This document shows, in pieces, positions 17,581 through 25,759 of a stretch of DNA of 64,000 nt; positions within the stretch are counted from its first letter, which is position 1; each line of letters begins with the position of its first letter. Where the stretch lies: contig NZ_JABBYG020000012.1 of the NCBI RefSeq assembly GCF_012935325.2, forward strand, positions 124,001-188,000, written 5' to 3'. The notes beneath the pieces were generated by a model. The model made no database searches. It worked only from the letters and a program-made list of their open reading frames with translations, and was not told the origin of the DNA. This DNA comes from Paenibacillus sp. PL91 (GTDB taxonomy: Bacteria > Bacillota > Bacilli > Paenibacillales > Paenibacillaceae). Made by a program: the position numbers and the translations under genes.

Positions 17581-18556
17581 CGTCTATTTTCCTTGCTTGC
17601 TTAAAATATTGAGTGGGCGAGAGCCCGATATGTTTTTTGAAGACTTTGCTGAAATGATAGGGGTCATTGATGCCGATTAAATAACCGATCTCGCCAATGC
17701 TAAGCGGGGTTGTCTCAAGCAGCTCCTTCGCTTGATTGATGCGCACGGCATTGATATAACGGATTATCGATTGGCCGGTTACCTGCTTGAACGCGCGATT
17801 GAGATAATCGTAGTTGCTCTCGAACGCATGCTCAATGTCGCTGCCGGTTATTTTGGTTTGGTAGTTTTGATGGATGTAGTCAAGCAGAGCATTGATCTTC
17901 ACAATCGACTTGGAAGGAATGAGCTCGCTCTGTTTCAGCTCATCCATAAAGTTCTCGCGCGATAGCTCGATGAGCAGCTGCATAAACCTTAATGCCGTTA
18001 AGCTTCGATTGTAATGCTTCCGCTTATAGAGCTGCTGCATTTCATTTAACGCATGCAGGGCGAGGCTAAACCTCTTTTTGTCCGCGATGGAATGGTACTT
18101 GGGGAAATAGCATCCATACGGATTGATATCGCGAATAGAAGGCTGATGCTGGGCAAACGGGGACTGCTCATGCTCGACGATAAAATAGTTGGCAAGAGCG
18201 TGCCTATCCTCGATCTTGATCGATTGGATATCCGAATGCTCGAAATGGATATAGTAGTAGTCGCACACATGCTTGGCCGTGCCCTCATGGGTCATATTGG
18301 GCTCAAGAATAAGGATGTCGCCTTTGCGCAGCACATAATGGTTGTCCTCTTCTTTCAGATGGAGCTCGCCGCTGCGGATGAAATAGAGCACATACTCGTC
18401 CACTTTTCGCTTGAAATGAATCCATGGGCTCTTGTAGGCGATAAAGCCCATCAGCTTGACGCGAGGAACGATATCGACGTTGATGGCCAGCAATTCCAAT
18501 TCCCCCTTTGCAGAATAAAAAGTCGCTTTTGTACAAAAAGAGTCTCGATCCGACAT
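17576..18556 (-). CDS. AraC-family regulator with cupin sensor domain
   Basis: 326 residues. The N-terminal half is a sugar-binding cupin-like domain (YVLYFIRSGELHLKEEDNHYVLRKGDILIL), and the C-terminal 100 residues hold two HTH motifs (AKELLETTPLSIGEIGYLIGINDPYHFSKVFKKHIGLSPTQY). Divergent from the dehydrogenase-ThuA operon, which it probably controls. The ATG at 18556 has no clear ribosome site; a TTG at 18493 lies eight bases after AAAGGGGG and would remove 21 residues without touching the cupin core, so the real start may be there. Confidence 0.88.
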   Translation of the reverse strand: MSDRDSFCTKATFYSAKGELELLAINVDIVPRVKLMGFIAYKSPWIHFKRKVDEYVLYFIRSGELHLKEEDNHYVLRKGDILILEPNMTHEGTAKHVCDYYYIHFEHSDIQSIKIEDRHALANYFIVEHEQSPFAQHQPSIRDINPYGCYFPKYHSIADKKRFSLALHALNEMQQLYKRKHYNRSLTALRFMQLLIELSRENFMDELKQSELIPSKSIVKINALLDYIHQNYQTKITGSDIEHAFESNYDYLNRAFKQVTGQSIIRYINAVRINQAKELLETTPLSIGEIGYLIGINDPYHFSKVFKKHIGLSPTQYFKQARKIDE

Positions 18557-18619
18557 TCCCGTTCATTCTAACACAAACTATACTGGGTTTGTAATTGAAG
18601 CGACTTTAAGGATAGGGTG

Positions 18620-19681
18620 ATGCGGATGAAAAAGCTGAAAATCGGGGTTATCGGGCTTGGCGGCATTGCAAACTTTCATATTGAAGGCATATTGGCAAGC
18701 GAGAGCGCGGAGGTTTGGTCGATCTGCGACTGTAATGAAGAAGCGCTTTTGGCCAAAGGCGAGGAGCTGGGCGTGCCGCCGGAGCGCCGCTACGTAAACC
18801 ATTTGGATCTGTTGAAGGATTCGGAGCTGGACGCCGTTACGATTGGCACGCCGAACAGCAATCATTTTACAATCGCGTATGACGCCATTAAGCACCGCAA
18901 GCCGTTTGCGCTGGAGAAGCCGATCGCGCTTGATGCGAAGGAAGCGATTATTCTACGGCAGGCACTAGCGGATGATCCACTCCCGCATATGGTGTGCTTC
19001 ACCTACCGCTATAAGTCCGCGGTACGTTATGCCAAGCAGCTGCTGGAGCAAGGCACACTCGGCAAAATCAACCACGTGTACAGCCAGTATTTGCAAAGCT
19101 GGGGCATCAACGAGGATATTCCGCTCGTATGGCGATTCCGCAAGGAGCTGTCCGGTTCGGGCGCGCTTGGAGATTTAGGCTCTCATATTTTGGATCTAAA
19201 ACGTTTTCTTATAGGAGAGACGGTTAAGGTCATCGCAGATGCAGGCACGATTGTGAAAGAACGCGCTCTCCTGGGCAGCGAAGGCAGGGGGGATGTGGAC
19301 GTGGATGATTTCTGCCATGTGCTGGCACGATTCGCAAGCGGGGCATCCTCCTCGATGAGCATATCCCGTTTCGCCTTTGGCCGCGGCAATTATCAGCAGA
19401 TCGAAATATACGGCACGCAAGGAGCGCTTGTCTATAACCTTGAGGAGGAGGACAGCCTTCATATTAAGCTTGGCGAGGAGCAGCAATTCCGTAAGGTTGA
19501 TATCCCGGATTCATACAAAGCAAATCAAATGCAGTCGTTCTTCGATTTGCTAATCGGCAAGGGAGATGGCATGGACGCGACGATCGAGGATGGCTGCATC
19601 AATCAATGGACACTCGATGCCATCGTTCAATCCTTCACAGAAGAGAAATGGATTGCGATTGAACAGGAGGCTGCTAATTAA
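18620..19681 (+). CDS. Gfo/Idh/MocA-family NAD(P)-dependent dehydrogenase
   Basis: About 353 residues. The Rossmann motif GVIGLGGIAN near the N-terminus binds NAD(P). EKPIALDAKEA is the conserved EKP motif, whose lysine lies at the catalytic centre in this family. The C-terminal half is the usual alpha/beta substrate domain (SGSGALGDLGSHILDL). Starts at GTG 18617, ATG 18620 and ATG 18626 are possible; AAGGA seven bases before 18620 favours that one. Members oxidise or reduce sugars and polyols. The overlapping downstream ThuA-like gene recalls the ThuB-ThuA pair of trehalose/disaccharide 3-keto metabolism, so a sugar 3-dehydrogenase is a reasonable guess. Confidence 0.9.
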   Translation: MRMKKLKIGVIGLGGIANFHIEGILASESAEVWSICDCNEEALLAKGEELGVPPERRYVNHLDLLKDSELDAVTIGTPNSNHFTIAYDAIKHRKPFALEKPIALDAKEAIILRQALADDPLPHMVCFTYRYKSAVRYAKQLLEQGTLGKINHVYSQYLQSWGINEDIPLVWRFRKELSGSGALGDLGSHILDLKRFLIGETVKVIADAGTIVKERALLGSEGRGDVDVDDFCHVLARFASGASSSMSISRFAFGRGNYQQIEIYGTQGALVYNLEEEDSLHIKLGEEQQFRKVDIPDSYKANQMQSFFDLLIGKGDGMDATIEDGCINQWTLDAIVQSFTEEKWIAIEQEAAN

Positions 19682-20412
19682 TGGCGAACATAAAGGTGAC
19701 CGTATGGAATGAATACCGGCATGAGAAAGTAAATGAGCATGTGGCAAGCATCTATCCGGATGGGATTCATAATGCGATTGGCGGATATTTGAAAACGGTG
19801 GACGGATTTGCTGTTGGAACGGCAGTCCTTGACGAACCGGAGCATGGCCTGACGGACGATGTGCTGACCAATACGGATGTGCTTATATGGTGGGGACATC
19901 TCGCACACGCTGAGGTGCAGGATCACATTGTTGAGAAAGTACGCGCCCGTGTTATGGAGGGGATGGGGCTCATCGTTTTGCATTCCGGGCATGGCTCGAA
20001 AATATTCGAGCGGCTGCTCGGCACGAAAACCGGCGATCTCAAGTGGCGCGACGATGGCGAGAAGGAGCGGGTTTGGGTCATTGAGCATGGTCATCCGATT
20101 GCTGACGGCCTAAATGATTATATTGAAATTCCGAAGGAAGAAATGTACGGCGAGCGCTTTGACATACCGGCTCCCGATGAGCTGGTATTCATCTCATGGT
20201 TCGAGGGCGGGGAAGTATTCCGAAGCGGCTGCTGCTACCGGAGAGGGAAGGGGAAGCTGTTTTATTTCCGCCCTGGGCATGAGACGTTCCCGATTTACCA
20301 TCATCCCGATATTTTGCGAGTCATTGCCAATGGCGTACGCTGGGCGGCTCCCGTGCAAGGGGCAAGCATAACGTCAGGGAGGGTAGCGCCTCTCGAGCCG
20401 ATTGGCAAATAA
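19681..20412 (+). CDS. ThuA-like protein
   Basis: 243 residues with a class I glutamine-amidotransferase-like fold of the ThuA family: NIKVTVWNEYRHE at the start, VLIWWGHLAHAEV, GLIVLHSGHGSKIFERLLGT and a C-terminal FYFRPGHETFPIYHHPDI. The start ATG shares its A with the stop codon of the dehydrogenase gene (TAATG), so the genes are translationally coupled. ThuA homologues act with Gfo/Idh dehydrogenases in disaccharide use. The exact reaction is not shown by the sequence. Confidence 0.9.
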   Translation: MANIKVTVWNEYRHEKVNEHVASIYPDGIHNAIGGYLKTVDGFAVGTAVLDEPEHGLTDDVLTNTDVLIWWGHLAHAEVQDHIVEKVRARVMEGMGLIVLHSGHGSKIFERLLGTKTGDLKWRDDGEKERVWVIEHGHPIADGLNDYIEIPKEEMYGERFDIPAPDELVFISWFEGGEVFRSGCCYRRGKGKLFYFRPGHETFPIYHHPDILRVIANGVRWAAPVQGASITSGRVAPLEPIGK

Positions 20413-20424
20413 TTGAATGCAAAC

Positions 20425-20476
20425 AAAAGGTGTCTTATTTTTCTGCATGTATAGAAAAATAAGACACCTTTTTTGT
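20425..20476 (+). terminator. Strong intrinsic terminator
   Basis: A perfect 20-bp stem (20425-20444 with 20453-20472), eight-base loop and trailing Ts, 12 bases after the ThuA-like gene. It isolates this operon from the alpha-glucan locus. Confidence 0.9.
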
Positions 20477-20529
20477 TTTCCAAAAGATTTACAACTTGAA
20501 CGCAGTAAAATGAGACACCATTTTCGCAA

Positions 20530-20543
20530 TGAAAACGGTTTCT
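20530..20543 (+). promoter_or_regulatory. cre-like CcpA site
   Basis: TGAAAACGGTTTCT fits TGNAANCGNTNWCA at 13 of 14 positions (last base differs). It lies 60 bases before the binding-protein gene of the alpha-glucan locus. Confidence 0.45.
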
Positions 20544-20602
20544 TGAGTGATCCCTTCATTTCATAATAAAGGAGCGACACAAATAAAAGGAGGGTCATTT
20601 AC

Positions 20603-21925
20603 ATGAAGTGGTACAAAACAATTTCCTATGGGGTTCTAGCGGCGGTTATGGCTTTTACAGTTACAGCATGCTCAGGCGGCAATAACGCACCTGCAAATAA
20701 CGGAGGTAATGCTCCGGCAAATGAAAGCGGTAACGCGCCGGCTGCGGACGGCAAGAAGGTTACGATCGAGTATTGGCATACCTATAGCGATCAAGAAGAA
20801 AAGGTGCTGGCGGAAGAAATTAAGCCGCTCTTCGAGAAAGAAAATCCCGGCATTGAGCTGAAGCTGACCAGAATGCCTTATGAGGGCTTGAAAGAGCAGG
20901 TTATTGCCGGCGTGGCAGGCGATGCAGCACCTGATCTTATGCGGATGGACATCATCTGGGTTCCGGAATTCGCCAAAATGGGAGCGCTTCAGGATATCAG
21001 CAAAAACGATGGCTTCGATGAATTGAAAGCGAATACGTTCGAAGCGCCTATGGAAACGAATGCTTATAACGGCGGCTACTACGGCGTACCGGTTAACACG
21101 AATACAAAAATCGCGATTTACAACAAAGCGGTGCTTGATGAGATAGGGGTAAAAGAAGCTCCTGCGACGATGGATGAGTTCGTAGCGGCAGCGAAGCTTG
21201 CGGTTGCCAAAGGCAAGCCAGGCGGAATCGGCATCGGCGGAGCGAACGTATGGGCAGCATCTCCTTACTTCTGGAGCCTTGGCGGCTTGCTTACGAATGA
21301 GGATTATACGAAGGTTGAAGGTTTTCTGAACAGCCCGGAGAGCGTGAAGGCGCTTGAAACAATCGTGCAATGGAACAAGGACGGACTCGTAACACCTACC
21401 ATCCTTGGCGGCGAGCCAGGCGCGTGGGACGGCATGAAAAACAACGAATACATGATGATCGATGACGGCCCTTGGTTTTACAGCATTCTCATGAACGAAG
21501 CGGAATCCGCATTCAAGCCGCTTGAGCAAACGGTACGCGGCTTGATTCCAGCAGGTGCAGGCGGCAGCCGCTCTGTTGTAGGCGGCGAAGATCTTGTAAT
21601 CTTTGCTAACTCGAAGCATCCGCAAGAGGCTTGGACATTCTCGAAATGGATGCTTGGCGACGAGCCGCAGAAAATCATGAGCAAGCTTGGCCTTATTCCT
21701 ACGAACAAAACAGCGGCAAACGATCCGGCATTCCTTGAGCAGCCATTCGTTACCGAGTACGTGAAGCAGCTTGAGACTGCATTGCCGCGTACGCCGATTC
21801 CGCAATATGGCGAAATGGAAGGGATCGTTAACCTTGCCTTTGAGAAAGCGATCCGCGGAGAGCTTGAGCCAAAAGAGGCGCTCGACGAGGCAGCAAAAAA
21901 CATCGAAGCCATCTTGACGAAGTAA
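20603..21925 (+). CDS. Sugar-binding lipoprotein, family 1 (MalE-like)
   Basis: 440 residues. A lipoprotein signal with a cysteine in VTACSGG is followed by an Asn/Ala/Gly-rich tether repeating NAPAN. The mature domain opens with VTIEYWHTYSDQEEKVLAEE, the hallmark of family 1 (MalE/UgpB) binding proteins. GGAGGG lies ahead of the ATG. First gene of binding protein-permease-permease-GH66 operon; ligand probably isomalto-oligosaccharides or related alpha-glucans freed by the GH66 enzyme (inference). It has a paralogue at 29142. Confidence 0.93.
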   Translation: MKWYKTISYGVLAAVMAFTVTACSGGNNAPANNGGNAPANESGNAPAADGKKVTIEYWHTYSDQEEKVLAEEIKPLFEKENPGIELKLTRMPYEGLKEQVIAGVAGDAAPDLMRMDIIWVPEFAKMGALQDISKNDGFDELKANTFEAPMETNAYNGGYYGVPVNTNTKIAIYNKAVLDEIGVKEAPATMDEFVAAAKLAVAKGKPGGIGIGGANVWAASPYFWSLGGLLTNEDYTKVEGFLNSPESVKALETIVQWNKDGLVTPTILGGEPGAWDGMKNNEYMMIDDGPWFYSILMNEAESAFKPLEQTVRGLIPAGAGGSRSVVGGEDLVIFANSKHPQEAWTFSKWMLGDEPQKIMSKLGLIPTNKTAANDPAFLEQPFVTEYVKQLETALPRTPIPQYGEMEGIVNLAFEKAIRGELEPKEALDEAAKNIEAILTK

Positions 21926-21936
21926 GCGCAAAGACA

Positions 21937-21979
21937 GAGCCTTCGTCTATCGCGGCAACGGGTAGGCGAAGGCTCAATT
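21937..21979 (+). terminator. Intercistronic hairpin after the binding-protein gene
   Basis: GAGCCTTCG (21937-21945) pairs perfectly with CGAAGGCTC (21967-21975), followed by AATTT. The T tract is too weak for full termination; such hairpins usually stabilise the upstream mRNA or partly terminate, giving more binding protein than permease. Confidence 0.6.
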
Positions 21980-22007
21980 TAGATGAAGGATAGGAAGGAG
22001 CATCAAT

Positions 22008-22967
22008 ATGTCTATACCAGTGGCGGGACAGCCGAAGCAAGAGCCTCGAATTCCGGCAGGCGTAAAGTTGAAAAAAGGTTTGTTGCAATGGGCGAAGGTT
22101 CTGCCTTATATCTTTCTTGGTGTCTTGGGTACGGCCGTATTCGTCATCTACCCGATGATCAAAAACATTATTATCAGCTTTCAGGAATACAGCATTATGC
22201 CGAGCGCAGAAAACCCATTCGTAGGCTTTGCCAACTACGTATCCGCATTTACCGACCCGAACAATAAAGTGCTGATGGCGATCCGAAATACATTTCTGAA
22301 CGTCGCCGTAACGGTGCCGATCAACTGGTTTCTTGCAATCGTGTTTGCAGTGCTTATCAATATTCACTTCGTAAAGCATAAAATCGTGTTTCGTACCATT
22401 TATTATTTACCCATCATTACGTCATGGATCGTAGTAGCCTTCTTGTTCCGCTTCTTGTTCGCGGGCGGCGAGTACGGCTTGATCAACTTTATCTTTTATA
22501 AGCAGCTTGGCTTATTTCATGAACCGGTTAATTTTCTATCGAACTATTGGTCAGCGATGGTCGTCATTTGGTTATTCCATATTTGGAAGACGGTTGGTTG
22601 GGGCGTTGTCATCTATTTAGCGGCCTTGCAGGGGATATCGAAGGAATATTATGAAGCGGCGCAAATCGATGGCGCGAACGGAACTAAGCAGTTTTGGGCA
22701 ATTACGGTTCCCATGCTTGGCCCTGTAACGGCATTCGTTATTATAAACCTCGTTAACGGCGCATTTAACTTTTTCCCGCAGGTTTACTTTATTACGCGGG
22801 GCGGTCCGATGGATCAAACCCAGACGCTGCCGAGCCTTATGTACTTGCAAGCCTTTAAGAACTTTAACTTTGGTTATGCATCCGCAGTAGCCGTCATGAT
22901 GGGGATCGCCGTGTTCTTGCTCACGTATTCCCAGATGAAAAAATTCGGCAATCAGCGGTTTTTGTAG
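22008..22967 (+). CDS. MalF-type sugar ABC transporter permease
   Basis: 319-residue membrane protein. After a charged N-terminal tail come six predicted helices, with the EAA loop EAAQIDGANGTKQFWAITVP. Typical MalF-like features include IISFQEYSIM and GGPMDQTQTLPSLMYLQAF near the end. AAGGAG precedes the ATG. Lies 12 bases before its partner permease and forms the channel fed by the lipoprotein at 20603. Confidence 0.93.
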   Translation: MSIPVAGQPKQEPRIPAGVKLKKGLLQWAKVLPYIFLGVLGTAVFVIYPMIKNIIISFQEYSIMPSAENPFVGFANYVSAFTDPNNKVLMAIRNTFLNVAVTVPINWFLAIVFAVLINIHFVKHKIVFRTIYYLPIITSWIVVAFLFRFLFAGGEYGLINFIFYKQLGLFHEPVNFLSNYWSAMVVIWLFHIWKTVGWGVVIYLAALQGISKEYYEAAQIDGANGTKQFWAITVPMLGPVTAFVIINLVNGAFNFFPQVYFITRGGPMDQTQTLPSLMYLQAFKNFNFGYASAVAVMMGIAVFLLTYSQMKKFGNQRFL

Positions 22968-22979
22968 GAGGGGGAAACG

Positions 22980-23813
22980 ATGAAAACGAAATGGCATATT
23001 CAGCTCCTGGTTTACAGTATTATCGTGCTTGGAGCTCTGGCGTTCCTATTCCCCTTCGTATATATGATTATGACGAGCTTTATCAAAGGGGCCTATTCGC
23101 TCCCGCGGCCTAAGGAAGTATTTTCGGTCGTTCCAAACCTGTATAACTACCAGCTCGTATGGAGCAAAAATAACTTTGCGCGGTATTTCCTGAATAGCTC
23201 GCTCGTGACGATCGTGTCGATGCTCGGGAGCTTGTTCCTGGGCTGCCTAACGGCATACGGGTTCGCTAGATTTACGTTTCCAGGCAAAGAGTTTCTGTTC
23301 CGTATGTTCCTGCTGACGATGATGATTCCCGGCGTTATCAACATCATCCCGCAGTTTCTTATTGTCAAATCTTTTGGCTTGGTTAACACGTACTGGGGGC
23401 TATGGCTCATTTATATCGGAGGAGGCGTAGTCGGAAGCACGTTCTTCTTAAGGGGCTTCTTCCAAAGCATTCCGAAAGAGTATGAGGAATCCGTATTAAT
23501 CGACGGCGGAGGCAGCTGGCGCATTTTCTGGAACATCTATCTCCCGCAATCGATGCCGGCAATCGCCACGCTTGCGGTTCTGTCCTTCCAAGGCACATGG
23601 GAAGAATATTTCACGGCACTCGTCATCATTAAGGATGAGGCGCTGCGGACGCTGCCTGTCGCGCTGCTGATGTTCAACGACAAATATGCGACCAACTATT
23701 CCTGGGTTTTTGCGGCGTCTATTATTGCGCTCGTGCCGACCGTGCTGCTCTATATTATTTTCCAGAAGAGATTCGTACAGGGCGGCTTTAATGAAGGTGG
23801 TGTGAAAGGTTAA
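22980..23813 (+). CDS. MalG-type sugar ABC transporter permease
   Basis: 277 residues, six predicted helices, EAA loop ESVLIDGGGSWRIFWNIYLP and the usual C-terminal FQKRFVQGGFNEGGVKG. GGAGGGGG lies just before the ATG. Third gene of the operon. No ATP-binding subunit follows. Confidence 0.93.
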   Translation: MKTKWHIQLLVYSIIVLGALAFLFPFVYMIMTSFIKGAYSLPRPKEVFSVVPNLYNYQLVWSKNNFARYFLNSSLVTIVSMLGSLFLGCLTAYGFARFTFPGKEFLFRMFLLTMMIPGVINIIPQFLIVKSFGLVNTYWGLWLIYIGGGVVGSTFFLRGFFQSIPKEYEESVLIDGGGSWRIFWNIYLPQSMPAIATLAVLSFQGTWEEYFTALVIIKDEALRTLPVALLMFNDKYATNYSWVFAASIIALVPTVLLYIIFQKRFVQGGFNEGGVKG

Positions 23814-23835
23814 CGAGACCATGAGGGAAGGAACG

Positions 23836-25623
23836 ATGAATGTGACCCGCAAAACAGTAAAGTCGGCTGCTTTAGTCGCGATGAGCTGCTTGTTTATTTT
23901 GGCAGCGGGCTGCAGCAAGCAGACGGAGATCAGGGCGGAGACGGTAGTCAGCCAAGGGATCATGAGCGGATTAACCACGGATAAAGCGGCTTACCGTCCC
24001 GGCGAAAAGGTTAGCTTCAAGCTGGATTTGAGCAAGCCGGAGCCTAAGGCGAAGGTGATCGTTCACTATCGTCATCTTGGCGAGAAGATCGGTGAGCAGG
24101 AGGTAAAGGCAGAGGAGGAGCAGATTACCTGGGACTGGACGCCTCCGAAGGAAAACGGCAAGGGCTATATGGCAGAGGTATTTATATCAGCTAAGGGCGA
24201 AGTGAAGGATCACCTGAACATTGCGGTCGATGTATCGGAGAATTGGAGCCAATTTCCCCGCTACGGATATTTGGCCGACTTCCACAGCATGACTAAGGAA
24301 GAGCAGACGGCTGTAATGGAGCGCTTGAATCGTTTCCATATCAATGGCATCCAGTTTTATGATTGGCAATATAAGCATCATGATCCTCTGAAAATGGACG
24401 GAGGCAAGCCGGCCTCCGAGTGGCCGGATATCGCGAATCGCCCGGTCTCATACGAGACGATCAAGGGCTATATTGACCTCGCGCATAGCAAAAATATGAA
24501 GGCGATGAATTACAATTTGCTATTCGGCGCGTATGAGGGCGCGGAAGCGGATGGCGTTAAAAAAGAATGGGCGCTGTACAAGGACCCTTCGCAAACGAAT
24601 CAGGATAAGCATCCATTGCCGGATAACTGGGCCAGCGACATTATGCTGTATGACCCAAGCAATCCCGAGTGGCAGAACTATTTGATTGAGAAGGAAATCG
24701 AAGTGTTTGAGCAGCTGCCTTTTGACGGCTGGCATGTCGACCAGTTGGGTGATCGCGGCTCACTTTGGAACGCCAAGGGAGAAAGCGCGAAGCTGACGCA
24801 AGGGTATGTGTCTTTCCTTAAAGCGGCTAAGGAGAAGCTTGATGTCGATTATGTCATGAATGCGGTTAGCCAATATGGCCAGGCGTTCATGGCCCCGCAG
24901 GCTCCTCTTGCGTTTCTGTACACGGAAGTATGGGACGGGCATCCGAAATACAGCAGCCTGAAGGATATCATCGACCAAAATAGCAAGTATAGCAAAAATA
25001 AGCTGAACACCGTGCTTGCTGCTTACATGAACTATGATTTGGCCGATTCCAGCGGCGCGTTTAATACGCCGGGCGTCCTGCTAACAGATGCCGTTATTTT
25101 CGCAGCAGGCGGCTCGCATCTGGAGCTTGGGGAAAACATGCTTGCCAAAGAATATTTTCCGAATAAAAATTTAACGATTCCAGCCGAGCTGGAGGAGCAG
25201 TTGATTGGCTATTATGACTTCCTTGTCGCCTATCAAAACATCCTTCGGGATAGACTTGCGGAAACGGAAGTCGTCGTATCGAGCACGGGCAGCACGGCTA
25301 TCTCCGCTGCTCCAGAGCAAGGGAAAATATGGTCCTTCGCGAAGCAGAAGGATGGCAGCGATATCGTTCATTTCATTAACTTCTCGGATGCCACGACGAT
25401 GAATTGGAACGACAGCAAAGGAGAGCAGGCGGCGCCTGCGGAGCTCGGGAATGTAGGCATCTCCATTCAGACAAAGCGGAAGGTAGCGAGCATCATGTTC
25501 GCTTCGCCGGATTATTATAACGGATCGCCTGTTAAGCTAGACTTCGAGCAGCAGGGCGATGAGGTTGCGATTAAGCTCCCGAGTCTTAAATACTGGGATT
25601 TGCTTACGATTCATTACAAATAG
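23836..25623 (+). CDS. GH66 dextranase-like lipoprotein
   Basis: About 595 residues from the ATG at 23836, which has GGGAAGGA just upstream; the in-frame ATG at 23821 has no ribosome site. Lipoprotein signal with lipobox LAAGC. An N-terminal beta-sandwich (about 40-140) precedes the TIM-barrel of glycoside hydrolase family 66 (YGYLADFHSM, INGIQFYDWQYKHHDP). The likely nucleophile is D302 (DGWHVDQLG) and the acid/base E364 (LYTEVWDGH), by comparison with the Asp/Glu pair of known GH66 dextranases. No CBM35 insert of the cyclising glucanotransferases is seen, so an alpha-1,6-glucan hydrolase is favoured. It works on the outer membrane face beside the importer. Confidence 0.9.
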   Translation: MNVTRKTVKSAALVAMSCLFILAAGCSKQTEIRAETVVSQGIMSGLTTDKAAYRPGEKVSFKLDLSKPEPKAKVIVHYRHLGEKIGEQEVKAEEEQITWDWTPPKENGKGYMAEVFISAKGEVKDHLNIAVDVSENWSQFPRYGYLADFHSMTKEEQTAVMERLNRFHINGIQFYDWQYKHHDPLKMDGGKPASEWPDIANRPVSYETIKGYIDLAHSKNMKAMNYNLLFGAYEGAEADGVKKEWALYKDPSQTNQDKHPLPDNWASDIMLYDPSNPEWQNYLIEKEIEVFEQLPFDGWHVDQLGDRGSLWNAKGESAKLTQGYVSFLKAAKEKLDVDYVMNAVSQYGQAFMAPQAPLAFLYTEVWDGHPKYSSLKDIIDQNSKYSKNKLNTVLAAYMNYDLADSSGAFNTPGVLLTDAVIFAAGGSHLELGENMLAKEYFPNKNLTIPAELEEQLIGYYDFLVAYQNILRDRLAETEVVVSSTGSTAISAAPEQGKIWSFAKQKDGSDIVHFINFSDATTMNWNDSKGEQAAPAELGNVGISIQTKRKVASIMFASPDYYNGSPVKLDFEQQGDEVAIKLPSLKYWDLLTIHYK

Positions 25624-25650
25624 AACATCATGAGAGCAGCAGCAGACCAG

Positions 25651-25691
25651 AGCGACACGAAAGAGCGTTTTTCGTTCGCTTTGGTTTTTAT
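25651..25691 (+). terminator. Probable terminator after GH66 gene
   Basis: AGCGA..CGAAA (25651-25662) pairs with TTTCG.TCGCT (to 25680) with small bulges, followed by TTGGTTTTTATT. It separates the transport operon from the regulatory genes. Confidence 0.65.
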
Positions 25692-25759
25692 TACATTCTA
25701 TTTATATCGTAATGAATTAGGTAAACTAGGAGTATCTTCTTACGCAGGGTGGACAGTCT

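Noticed and set aside
20672..21931. A 419-codon open frame on the minus strand
   Set aside because: It lies antisense to the binding-protein gene, which has a signal peptide, ribosome site and known domain; the antisense frame is rich in Arg/Cys/Leu with no domain, as expected of a shadow.
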